A DNA stretch of 64,000 bases from Bosea sp. (in: a-proteobacteria) (GTDB lineage Bacteria; Pseudomonadota; Alphaproteobacteria; Rhizobiales; Beijerinckiaceae), in assembly GCF_023953965.1 (NCBI RefSeq), contig NZ_JAMLIX010000002.1, forward strand, positions 620,001 to 684,000, written 5' to 3'. The notes below the pieces were generated by a model. The model searched no databases. It saw only the letters and a program-made list of their open reading frames with translations, and had not been told where the DNA came from. Positions within the stretch are counted from its first letter, which is position 1, and every line of letters starts with the position of its first letter. Shown here piece after piece: positions 40,647 through 48,979 of the stretch. Made by a program: the position numbers and the translations under genes.

Positions 40647-41504
40647 ATGCCAGAGACCGCACCGACCCTGTCCGATCTGCGCCGCAGCCTTGCCGAGGCC
40701 GCCTTGCGCGGCGGCCCGGCCGCGGCCGGGCGGATCGGGCTGGGCGTGCCGGCGCTGGACGCGGTCCTGAACGGCGGGCTCAAGCGGGCGGCGCTGCACG
40801 AGGTCTATGCCGGCGCGGTCGCCGATCTTGCCGCAGCGACCGGCTTTGCGCTCGGGCTCGCCCTGCGGGCGGGGCAGGAGAAGGCTGCCGGGCGGCCGAT
40901 CCTCTGGGCACGGCAGGATTTCGTCGATGCGGAGGCCGGGCGGCTGCATGCGCCGGGGCTCGGCGAGCTCGGCCTCGATCCGGGCCGCCTGCTGCTGGTC
41001 AGGGCGCGCGAGGCAGAGGGCGTGCTGCGGGCGGGCGCGGAAGGCGCGCGCTGCCCGGCGCTCGCCGCCGTGCTGATCGAGCCCTGGGGCGAGCCGCGCC
41101 CTTTCGACCTGACGGCGAGCCGGCGGTTGTCTCTGGCGGCGGAAGGCTCTGGCGTGCCGGTGCTCTTGCTGCGCGTGGCGGCGGCGCAGGCGCCGAGCGC
41201 GGCGCAGACGCGCTGGCAGGTGAGGGCGCTCGCCTCGCGGGCGCTGGAGGCGAACGCGCCGGGTGCCCCGGCCTTCACTGCCAGGTTGCTGCGCCAGCGC
41301 GGCGGCGCGGGCGAGCGTGAGTGGCGTGTGGAGTGGGACCGTGACCGATGTGCTTTCACTGAGCGACCCGTTTTCGACCGATCCGACAGGCTCGAGCCCC
41401 GCAGAACCGATGCCGCGCCGCTATCTCGCCCTCTGGTTCCCTTTCCTGGCGACGGACAGGTTGCGGCGGACGGGCGCGATACCGGCCTGCGGCGGGCGGG
41501 TTGA
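40647..41504 (+). CDS. imuA: SOS mutasome accessory protein ImuA
   Basis: A 285-residue RecA/SulA-like protein that works with ImuB and DnaE2 in error-prone translesion synthesis. Family text: DLRRSLAEAALRG at the start, LGVPALDAVLNGGLKRAALHEVYAG, and ILWARQDFVDAEAGRLHAPGLGELGLDPGRLLLVRARE. It lacks a full Walker A, as usual for the family. ATG 40647 was chosen because it sits directly after the LexA box; a longer frame would begin inside the repeat region. Its 3' end overlaps imuB by 95 bases. Confidence 0.9.
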   Translation: MPETAPTLSDLRRSLAEAALRGGPAAAGRIGLGVPALDAVLNGGLKRAALHEVYAGAVADLAAATGFALGLALRAGQEKAAGRPILWARQDFVDAEAGRLHAPGLGELGLDPGRLLLVRAREAEGVLRAGAEGARCPALAAVLIEPWGEPRPFDLTASRRLSLAAEGSGVPVLLLRVAAAQAPSAAQTRWQVRALASRALEANAPGAPAFTARLLRQRGGAGEREWRVEWDRDRCAFTERPVFDRSDRLEPRRTDAAPLSRPLVPFPGDGQVAADGRDTGLRRAG

Positions 41505-42954
41505 GAAGCCGCACGTCCTCGTCGAGACGCAGCACGGCGGCCTGCGCCTCGTCGATTGCGACCCTTGCGCCGTTCGGCTTGGCCTGACGCGGGGGCTGAC
41601 GCTCGCCGATGCCCGCGCCCGCATCCCCGATCTCGTCGCGCTGGAGGCGCAGCCGCGGGCGGATTTGGACTTCCTCGAAGCGCTCGCCGGCTTCTGCGAC
41701 CGGTTCACGCCGCTGGTCGCCTGCGACGAACCGCACGGCCTGATCCTCGACATCACCGGCTGCGCCCATCTCTTCGGCGGCGAGGCGGGCATGATCGATC
41801 GCGTGGGGCATGCCATGCGGACGATCGGCCTTACGCTGAAGGCCGCCATCGCCGGCACGCCCGACGCTGCCCGCGCCTCCTCCCGCTTCGGGGGCGGCGG
41901 CATCGTCCCGCCGGGGCGGGAGGCGGAGATGCTCTGCCCGCTGCCGGTCGCAGTGCTGGAGGTGGAGCCTGAGACCGTGATCGCGCTCTCCCGCGCCGGC
42001 CTGAAGACGCTTGCCCATCTCGCGGCGCGCCCTTCCGCGACCCTTTCCGCCCGCTTCGGCGAGGTGCTGGTAAGGAAGCTTCGGCGCATCCTCGGCCATG
42101 AGGATCGCCGCATCACCCCCTTGCGCCCGCCGCCCGACTGCGTGGTCGAGCGTCATTTCGCCGAACCCTTCGCCGATGCCGCGAGCCTGGAGGCCGTGGT
42201 CGCCCGGCTGGTCGGGGAGGCGGCGCGGGTGCTGGAGGCGCGTGGCGAAGGCGGGCGCGTCTTCGAATTCGCCTTCTTCCGCAGCGACGGCGCGGTGCGC
42301 CGCCTCGCGATCGAGACCGGCCGCCCCTCGCGCGAGGGCAAGGCGCTGCTCAGGCTCTATCGCGAGCGCATCGCGACGCTGGCCGATCCGCTCGATCCCG
42401 GCTTCGGCTTCGATGCGATCAGGCTTGCCGTGCCGCTCTGCGAGCCGCTGGCCGCGCCCCAGCACAGCCTCGACGGCCGCGCCGTGGAGGAGGAGGCGGT
42501 GGCCGATCTGGTCGACCGCCTCACCGCCCGCTTCGGCCGCGACCGGGTGCTGCGCTTCGCGGCGCAGGACACCCATCACCCCGTCCGGGCGGCGAAGGCG
42601 CTCCCGGCCGCAGCGCCGCGGCCGGAAACGCCCTGGCCCGAGCCCGAGCCGGACGAGCCGCCGGCCCGCCCCTTGCAGCTCTTCGAGCCGCCGCAGCCGG
42701 TCGAGGCCATCGCCGAGGTGCCGGACGGCCCGCCGATCCGCTTCCGCTGGCGCCGCCTCGTCCATGACGTCGCCCGCGCCGAGGGGCCGGAGCGCATCGC
42801 CCCCGAATGGTGGCGCGACGGCAGCGACGAGCCGATGCGCGACTATTACCGCGTCGAGGATGCGCAAGGCCGCCGCTTCTGGCTCTACCGTACCGGCTTC
42901 CACGATGCCGACGGTGCTCCGCCGCGCTGGTTCCTGCACGGGCTCTTCGCATGA
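41410..42954 (+). CDS. imuB: Y-family polymerase-like mutasome hub ImuB
   Basis: A 514-residue protein related to DinB polymerases but normally catalytically inactive; it bridges ImuA, DnaE2 and the beta clamp. Visible are MPRRYLALWFPFLATDRLRR, a palm region with DITGCAHLFGGEAGM, and HhH-like RAGLKTLAHLAARP. Acidic polymerase residues are not in their catalytic places, as known for ImuB. ATG 41410 gives the standard start; an in-frame GTG at 41341 is an alternative. The stop overlaps the dnaE2 ATG. Confidence 0.92.
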   Translation: MPRRYLALWFPFLATDRLRRTGAIPACGGRVEKPHVLVETQHGGLRLVDCDPCAVRLGLTRGLTLADARARIPDLVALEAQPRADLDFLEALAGFCDRFTPLVACDEPHGLILDITGCAHLFGGEAGMIDRVGHAMRTIGLTLKAAIAGTPDAARASSRFGGGGIVPPGREAEMLCPLPVAVLEVEPETVIALSRAGLKTLAHLAARPSATLSARFGEVLVRKLRRILGHEDRRITPLRPPPDCVVERHFAEPFADAASLEAVVARLVGEAARVLEARGEGGRVFEFAFFRSDGAVRRLAIETGRPSREGKALLRLYRERIATLADPLDPGFGFDAIRLAVPLCEPLAAPQHSLDGRAVEEEAVADLVDRLTARFGRDRVLRFAAQDTHHPVRAAKALPAAAPRPETPWPEPEPDEPPARPLQLFEPPQPVEAIAEVPDGPPIRFRWRRLVHDVARAEGPERIAPEWWRDGSDEPMRDYYRVEDAQGRRFWLYRTGFHDADGAPPRWFLHGLFA

Positions 42955-45900
42955 ATCAGAACGAGAATACCTTCGCCGAACCCGTTGCGGCGACTCATTT
43001 TTCCTTCCTGCGCGGTGCCTCGCCGGGGGCGCATATGGTGCTGAGCGCGCTGCTCATCGGCCATGCCGGCATCGGCATCGCCGACCGCAACACGGTGGCG
43101 GGCGTCGTGCGCGCCTGGGCGGCGCTCCGGCAGTTGCGGGAGGACGGCCTGCCGGCGCCCGACAAGGTCAGGGAAGGCGGCAGCCCCGGCGAATATCTCT
43201 GGGTCGAGAACCCCGATTTCGCGGAGCTGCCTTTCACGCCCGGGCAGATGAAGGCGCTTGCCCTCCGCTTCAAGCTCGCGACCGGCACCCGCCTCGTCTT
43301 CGCCGACGGCACGTCCGACATCGTCGCCTATCCGGCCAACCGTGCCGGCTGGGGCAGGCTGTGCCGGCTGCTCAGCCTCGGCAACCGCAAGGAGGGTGTG
43401 AAGAAGGGCGAGTGCCGCCTCATCCTCGACGACCTCCTGACCGATGCCCGCGACCTGCTGCTGATCGCGATGCCGGGCCGCAGGCCGGACAGCCTCGCCG
43501 CGCTGCTCGCACGCCTCGACGAGGCCGCGCCCGGCGCGGTCTGGCTCGGCGCCGCCATGCACCGGCTGGGCGACGACCGCCGCCGCCTCGCGCGGCTCAA
43601 AGGCATCGCCGCCGCGACCCGCACCCCGCTGATCGCGACCAATGACGCGCTCTATGATTCCAGCGCCCAGCGCGACCTCCAGGACGTGCTCACCTGCATC
43701 CGCGAGGGCGTCACGATCGAGCGGGCCGGGCGGCTGCTGGAGATGAATGCCGAGCGCCACCTCAAGCCGCCGCGCGAGATGGCCCGCCTGTTCCGCGACG
43801 CGCCCGAGGCGATCGCCGAGACGCAAGCGCTGTTCTCCCGCGTCGGGTTCGATCTCGGCGAGCTCACCTATGAATATCCCGACGAGCCGGTCCCGCCCGG
43901 CTGGAAGGATCGGGACTGGCTCGTCGAGCTCGTCCGCCGCCGCAGCCTGATCCGCTATCCGGGTGGCGTGCCCGACAAGGTCGAGAAGCTCCTGGCCAAG
44001 GAGCTTTCGCTGATCGAGACGCTGGATTACGCCCGCTATTTCCTGACCATCAGCGACATCGTCGATTTCGCCGAGAGCCGGGGCATCCTCTGCCAGGGCC
44101 GCGGCTCGGCCGCCAATTCCGCCGTCTGCTACGTGCTCGGCATCACCGCCGTCGATCCGGCCGAGAACGACGTGCTGTTCGAGCGCTTCATCTCGGCCGA
44201 GCGCCGCGAGCCGCCCGATATCGACGTCGATTTCGAGCATGAGCGGCGCGAGGAGGTGATCCAGTGGATCTACGGCAAATACGGCCGCGAGCGCGCCGGC
44301 ATCGCCGCCACCGTGATCCATTACCGGCCGCGCAGCGCCATCCGCGAGGTCGGCAAGGTGCTGGGCCTGACCGAGGACGTCACCGCCCGCCTCGCCGACA
44401 CGCAATGGGGCAGCTGGGGCGATGGGATCGGCGACAGCCGCATCCGCCAGGCCGGGCTCGACCCGGCGAATCCGACGATCCGCCGCGCCGTCGATTTCGC
44501 CACCCGGCTCCTGGGCTACCCGCGCCATCTCTCGCAGCATGTCGGCGGCTTCGTCCTGTCGCGCGGGCGGCTCGACGAGACGGTGCCGATCGGCAACGCC
44601 GCGATGGCGGATCGCACCTTCATCGAATGGGACCGTGACGACATCGACGAATTGCGCCTGATGAAGGTCGATGTGCTGGCGCTCGGCATGCTGACCTGCA
44701 TCCGCAAGGCGTTCGACCTGATCGCGGAGCATGAGGCGAAGCCCTACGAGCTCGCGGATTTCAAGGACGGGGATGAAGCCACCTACGACATGCTCTGCGA
44801 GGGCAAGTCGCTCGGCGTCTTCCAGGTCGAGAGCCGGGCGCAGATGAACATGCTGCCGCGGCTCAGGCCGAGGGAGTTCTACGATCTCATCATCCAGGTC
44901 GCGATCGTCCGCCCCGGCCCGATCCAGGGCAACATGGTGCACCCTTACCTGAAGCGGCGGGCGAGGATCGAGGAGGTGGTCTTTCCAAAGCCCGCGCCTC
45001 CTCATGATGCCGACGAGCTTCACGGGGTCCTGAACAAGACGCTCGGTGTTCCGCTCTTTCAGGAGCAGGCGATGAAGCTCGCCATGGTGGCTGCGGAATT
45101 CTCCGATATCGAGGCCAACGGCCTGCGCAAGGCGATGGCGACCTTCCGCAATGCCGGCACCATCGGCAATTACGAGGCGATGATGGTCGAGCGCATGGTC
45201 GCGCGCGGCTATGAGCGCGACTTCGCCCGGCGCTGCTTCGAGCAGATCAAGGGCTTCGGCAGCTATGGCTTCCCGGAGAGCCACGCCGCCTCCTTCGCCA
45301 AGCTGGTCTACATCTCCTCCTTCCTGAAGCGGTGGCACCCGGCCGCCTTCGCCTGCGCATTGCTGAACTCCCAGCCGATGGGCTTCTACGCCCCGGCCCA
45401 GATCGTGCGTGAGGCGCAGGAGAACGGCGGGGTCGAGCCGCGGCCGGTCGATGTGAATGCGAGCGGCTGGGACAACCGGCTGGAACGTCTGGATGAACAG
45501 GACATCGTCATCCCGGGCGACTGTAGGAAGACCCGGGATCCATGTCGCGAGGGGGTGAAAAAACACCCCTTCGCGCTGCGCCTCGGCTTTCGCCAGGTCG
45601 ACGGCTTCAAGAAGGAATGGGGTTTCGCCATCGAAAAGGCGGGAGGGGAAGGCGCGTTCCGCGACGTCGAGGAACTGATGCGCCGGGCCGCCCTGCCGGC
45701 GCGCGCCATGCGCCTCCTCGCCGATGCCGATGCCTTCCGCTCGCTTAGCCTCGACCGGCGCGAGGCGCTCTGGGCCGTGCGCCGCCTGCCGGACGATGGC
45801 GCGCTGCCGCTGTTCCAGGCGGCGCGCGCCCGCGAGCTGGGGCAGGAGCCCGCCATGGCGCTGCCCGTCATGCCGCTCGCCGAGCATGTCGTCGCCGATT

Positions 45901-46385
45901 ACCAGACGCTGCGCCTGTCGCTGAAGAGCCACCCGATGGCGTTCCTGCGCTCGCGCTTTCGTCGCGAGGGCGTGCTGAGCTGTGCGCAGATCGAGGCGAA
46001 GTCCGATTCAGCCTTTGCCCGCACCGCCGGCATCGTGCTGGTGCGCCAGCGGCCGGGCAAGGGCAACGCCGTCTTCGTCACGCTGGAGGACGAGACCGGC
46101 ATCGCCAATGTCGTGATCTGGGCGCGGCTGTTCGAGCGCTTCCGCCGCGAGGTCATGGGCGCGCGGCTGATGCTGGTCGAGGGCCGGGTGCAGAAGAGCC
46201 CCGAGGGCGTCGTCCACCTCATGGCCCGGCGCATCGCCGACCGCTCGCCCGATCTGCTTTCGCTGTCGGACACGCACCGCGCCGAGATGCCCATGTCCGT
46301 CGACGAGTTGAGGAACCCGCCGCCGCCGCGCCATCGCCACCCGCGCAACGTCCGTATCCTGCCGAAATCGCGGGATTTCCATTGA
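42951..46385 (+). CDS. dnaE2: Error-prone DNA polymerase III alpha subunit DnaE2
   Basis: An 1144-residue C-family polymerase for SOS mutagenesis. It starts with the PHP domain (ATHFSFLRGASPGAHMV), has the catalytic PPDIDVDFEHERREEV and VDVLALGMLTCIRKAF, the GFGSYGFPESHAASFAKLVYISSFLKRWHPAAF finger/HhH region, and a C-terminal OB domain (TAGIVLVRQRPGKGNAVFVTLEDETG). It is somewhat longer than typical. Residues ~851-873 (IVIPGDCRKTRDPCREGVKK) look inserted before FALRLGFRQVDG, and the DNA there is palindromic. Frame is intact, so the polymerase is presumably functional. Confidence 0.95.
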   Translation: MNQNENTFAEPVAATHFSFLRGASPGAHMVLSALLIGHAGIGIADRNTVAGVVRAWAALRQLREDGLPAPDKVREGGSPGEYLWVENPDFAELPFTPGQMKALALRFKLATGTRLVFADGTSDIVAYPANRAGWGRLCRLLSLGNRKEGVKKGECRLILDDLLTDARDLLLIAMPGRRPDSLAALLARLDEAAPGAVWLGAAMHRLGDDRRRLARLKGIAAATRTPLIATNDALYDSSAQRDLQDVLTCIREGVTIERAGRLLEMNAERHLKPPREMARLFRDAPEAIAETQALFSRVGFDLGELTYEYPDEPVPPGWKDRDWLVELVRRRSLIRYPGGVPDKVEKLLAKELSLIETLDYARYFLTISDIVDFAESRGILCQGRGSAANSAVCYVLGITAVDPAENDVLFERFISAERREPPDIDVDFEHERREEVIQWIYGKYGRERAGIAATVIHYRPRSAIREVGKVLGLTEDVTARLADTQWGSWGDGIGDSRIRQAGLDPANPTIRRAVDFATRLLGYPRHLSQHVGGFVLSRGRLDETVPIGNAAMADRTFIEWDRDDIDELRLMKVDVLALGMLTCIRKAFDLIAEHEAKPYELADFKDGDEATYDMLCEGKSLGVFQVESRAQMNMLPRLRPREFYDLIIQVAIVRPGPIQGNMVHPYLKRRARIEEVVFPKPAPPHDADELHGVLNKTLGVPLFQEQAMKLAMVAAEFSDIEANGLRKAMATFRNAGTIGNYEAMMVERMVARGYERDFARRCFEQIKGFGSYGFPESHAASFAKLVYISSFLKRWHPAAFACALLNSQPMGFYAPAQIVREAQENGGVEPRPVDVNASGWDNRLERLDEQDIVIPGDCRKTRDPCREGVKKHPFALRLGFRQVDGFKKEWGFAIEKAGGEGAFRDVEELMRRAALPARAMRLLADADAFRSLSLDRREALWAVRRLPDDGALPLFQAARARELGQEPAMALPVMPLAEHVVADYQTLRLSLKSHPMAFLRSRFRREGVLSCAQIEAKSDSAFARTAGIVLVRQRPGKGNAVFVTLEDETGIANVVIWARLFERFRREVMGARLMLVEGRVQKSPEGVVHLMARRIADRSPDLLSLSDTHRAEMPMSVDELRNPPPPRHRHPRNVRILPKSRDFH
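45510..45569. repeat. Palindromic element inside the dnaE2 reading frame
   Basis: ATCCCGGG (45510-45517) mirrors CCCGGGAT (45532-45539), and GGGGTG AAAAAA CACCCC forms a second hairpin at 45552-45569. The stretch resembles the dispersed GTCAT(C/T)CCGGG family yet keeps the frame open. Confidence 0.6.
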
Positions 46386-46420
46386 GGCGGCGAAGGGCCG
46401 CCCGATGCTAGAACAAGGAG

Positions 46421-47713
46421 CTAGTGTCCCTCGGTGTGGCTGCGGCGGCCCGAGGGCGTGACGTCGGGAATGGTCGGCATCATCGGCTTGCGCTCCCCGA
46501 ACGGATGGGCCGAAGGCGGGTTGCGCCGCAGGCGGAAGGCGAGATAGGCGCCGGTCGCCGCCGAGAGCAGCCCGAAATAGACCAGGAGGCCCTGCGGCCC
46601 GATGACCTGCATGAAGGTGGTCGAGACCAGCGGGCCGATGGCCGAGCCCGTGGCCCACAGGAAGAGGAGCTGCGCGGACAAGCCCAGTGCCCGCTCGGGG
46701 CCGAGCCGGAAATAGGCATGCGCGACGGCGACCGCGTAGATCGGCATCGCGCCCGCGCCGATCAGCGCGAACAGGCCGAACAGCCAGAACCGGGCATAGG
46801 GCAGCGCAAGCCAGATCACCGTGCCGAGCGCCATCGAGCAGAGCAGGACCGAGATCGCCGCGCCCAGCATGATCTTGCGGCTCTCGACGCGGTCAGCCAG
46901 CAGGCCGAGCGGCCATTGCAGCAGGAGCGCGCCGATCTGGATGCCGGCGGTCAGCAGGATCGCCCAGGCCTGGTCGAGGCCGATCAGGATGCCGTAGGCC
47001 GGCACGATATTGGTCAGCGTGGCGCCCATCAGCCCGGTATAGAGGCAGCCGATCACCGAGGCCGGCGCATATTGCCACATCGTGTTGAGCCTGACCGAGA
47101 TGACCTTGCCCGATTCCGGCCCCTTGGCGTGGGTCATGCCGACGGGGATCAGGGCGATCGAGAAGGCCGCGCTCGCCAGCAGGAAGATGTCGTGCGATTG
47201 CAGCGCGACATAGCCGACGCCGATCTGCGAGCCGATCAGCGCCAGGCGGTTGAGGATCTGGTAGAAGCCGAACAGGCGCCCGCGCTGGCCGGGCTTGGCC
47301 TGGCCGCTGATCCAGGTCTCGATGCAGATCGCATGGCCTGCACCGGCGAAGCCCATGCCGAGCCGCGCCGCGCCCCAGAGATCGAGCGGGGTGAGCGCAA
47401 AGCTCAGCGTGAACACCGCCTGCAGGGCCGAGAAGACCGCGAAGGCGCGGATATGCCCGACGCGGCGGATGAAGGCGGGGACCACGAAGCACCCGGCGAG
47501 GAAGCCGACGGAATAGGCGGAGCCGACGAGGCCGATCAGCAGCGGCGGCATCTGCTCCAGCGCCATCTTGAGCGGCACGACCGTGTTCACGATGGTCGCG
47601 GCGATCTGGAGAATCAGCGCGCCGCTGACGATCGCGCCCAATGCGGCGACTGAACTCGTCCTCGGCTCGGCTGGCTCACTCACAGCGGTCCCGGCCTCCT
47701 GTTGAGCCGCCAT
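46421..47713 (-). CDS. Major facilitator superfamily transporter
   Basis: A 430-residue inner-membrane carrier with about 12 hydrophobic helices. The MFS loop 2-3 motif appears as GSAYSVGFLAGCFVVPAFIRRVGHIRAF, and the central loop GLLADRVESRKIMLGAAISVL is the second-half equivalent. It resembles YfkF/YcaD-type MFS proteins of unknown substrate. ATG 47713 preferred to TTG 47740. It ends 35 bp from dnaE2, convergent with it. Confidence 0.9.
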   Translation of the reverse strand: MAAQQEAGTAVSEPAEPRTSSVAALGAIVSGALILQIAATIVNTVVPLKMALEQMPPLLIGLVGSAYSVGFLAGCFVVPAFIRRVGHIRAFAVFSALQAVFTLSFALTPLDLWGAARLGMGFAGAGHAICIETWISGQAKPGQRGRLFGFYQILNRLALIGSQIGVGYVALQSHDIFLLASAAFSIALIPVGMTHAKGPESGKVISVRLNTMWQYAPASVIGCLYTGLMGATLTNIVPAYGILIGLDQAWAILLTAGIQIGALLLQWPLGLLADRVESRKIMLGAAISVLLCSMALGTVIWLALPYARFWLFGLFALIGAGAMPIYAVAVAHAYFRLGPERALGLSAQLLFLWATGSAIGPLVSTTFMQVIGPQGLLVYFGLLSAATGAYLAFRLRRNPPSAHPFGERKPMMPTIPDVTPSGRRSHTEGH

Positions 47714-47922
47714 GGAAGCCTGCCGGCCCGGCGGTTGCAACCTCCGCGGTTACGATAGCTGCGACATAGCCGATTCGATGGCCGGGGCGGGAAATATGGC
47801 GCCAGATTCAGCGATTCGGTTCACCGCCGGTTAACCAAGAGGGCGCCTTATCGAAGCGGAACGACATTCGGGTTCGGCCAGTGGCCGCCGGGCGTGGCGT
47901 AAGCGTATCGAGAGTGCGGCGG

Positions 47923-48957
47923 ATGAGCTATGCGACCTATGTGCGGGAAGGCGGCATACCCTATGTGCGCTCGCGCCGCCGCAACCGCCGCCAGCCCCTG
48001 CTGAAAGGCCTCCTCCTCGCAGCCGCACTGGCCGGCGGCGTCATGTCCGGCTTCTGGATGCTGGGGCCGGATGCGCCGGAAACCGAGATGGCGCGCGCGC
48101 CCGCCGCCCTTGTGCCCGCCGCCCCTGCGCCACAGGCTCCCGCCTATAGCGGCCTGCTCGATCCGGCCCTGTCGGGCGGGAAGGCTGCTTCCTTCGTCCG
48201 GGGGGCTCCCTTCCGCGCCGCCTTCCAGCCGGCGCCGCCCGTGGCCGCCGAGCCGGCCTTGCCTCTGCCGCCGCAGCCTCAGGTCACGCTGGCGGAGACG
48301 GTCGCGCCCCTGCCGGTGCCGCGCCCCTCGGACCTGCTGGCGAACCGCGATGCTCCGCCGCCGCGCCTGGCGCAGCCCACGCCGTCCCGGCGCAACCGCG
48401 CCGCCGCCGCCCAGCCGACGCCCGAGGACAACCGCAATTTCTTCGAGAAGCTCTTCGGCGTATCGAAACAGCCCGCCGGGACCGCGCTCGCCTATGCCGC
48501 GCCGCAGGACGAAGTCCTCGACCGTGGCCGCGTCACCCGTCTCAGCCCCTCGGCCGGCACGCCGCCGCGCACCGCCGAGGCCGGCACGGCGATCTACGAT
48601 ATCGCTGCCAGGACGGTCCACATGCCGAACGGAGAGCGGCTGGAGGCCCATTCCGGCCTCGGCGAGATGATGGACGACGTCCGCTACGCCCATGTCCGGA
48701 TGAAGGGCGTCACCCCGCCGCACACCTACACGCTGACCGAGCGCGAGGCGCTGTTCCACGGCGTGCGCGCCATCCGGCTGAACCCGGTCGGCGGCAGCGG
48801 GGCCATCCACGGCCGCGCCGGCCTGCTCGCCCATACCTATCTGCTCGGGCCGCGCGGCGACTCGAACGGCTGCATCTCCTTCAAGGACTATGACCGCTTC
48901 CTGCAGGCCTTCCTGCGCGGCGAGGTGAAGCGCATCGTCGTGGTGGCGAGCCTCTGA
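47923..48957 (+). CDS. DUF2778 protein with an L,D-transpeptidase-like C-terminus
   Basis: A 344-residue envelope protein. After a basic cytoplasmic start (SRRRNRRQPLLKG) comes one transmembrane helix (~residues 28-48, LLLAAALAGGVMSGFWML), then a long Pro/Ala-rich linker. The C-terminal ~110 residues are DUF2778: YDIAARTVHMPNGERLEAHSG, GAIHGRAGLLAHTYLLG and RGDSNGCISFKDYDRF. The His and S-x-G-C positions recall the YkuD catalytic motif, suggesting peptidoglycan modification. GTG 47881 is an alternative start. The 209-bp gap before it shows no other gene. Confidence 0.82.
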   Translation: MSYATYVREGGIPYVRSRRRNRRQPLLKGLLLAAALAGGVMSGFWMLGPDAPETEMARAPAALVPAAPAPQAPAYSGLLDPALSGGKAASFVRGAPFRAAFQPAPPVAAEPALPLPPQPQVTLAETVAPLPVPRPSDLLANRDAPPPRLAQPTPSRRNRAAAAQPTPEDNRNFFEKLFGVSKQPAGTALAYAAPQDEVLDRGRVTRLSPSAGTPPRTAEAGTAIYDIAARTVHMPNGERLEAHSGLGEMMDDVRYAHVRMKGVTPPHTYTLTEREALFHGVRAIRLNPVGGSGAIHGRAGLLAHTYLLGPRGDSNGCISFKDYDRFLQAFLRGEVKRIVVVASL

Positions 48958-48979
48958 CCGGGCGAAGGCGGGCTGCGCT

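Noticed and set aside
45480..45580. Intein or group I/II intron in dnaE2
   Set aside because: The extra segment is only about 20 residues, in frame, with no splicing motifs.
42885..45932. A 1015-codon open frame opposite dnaE2
   Set aside because: Antisense shadow of a gene with full polymerase motifs; composition is typical of codon-phase mirror frames.
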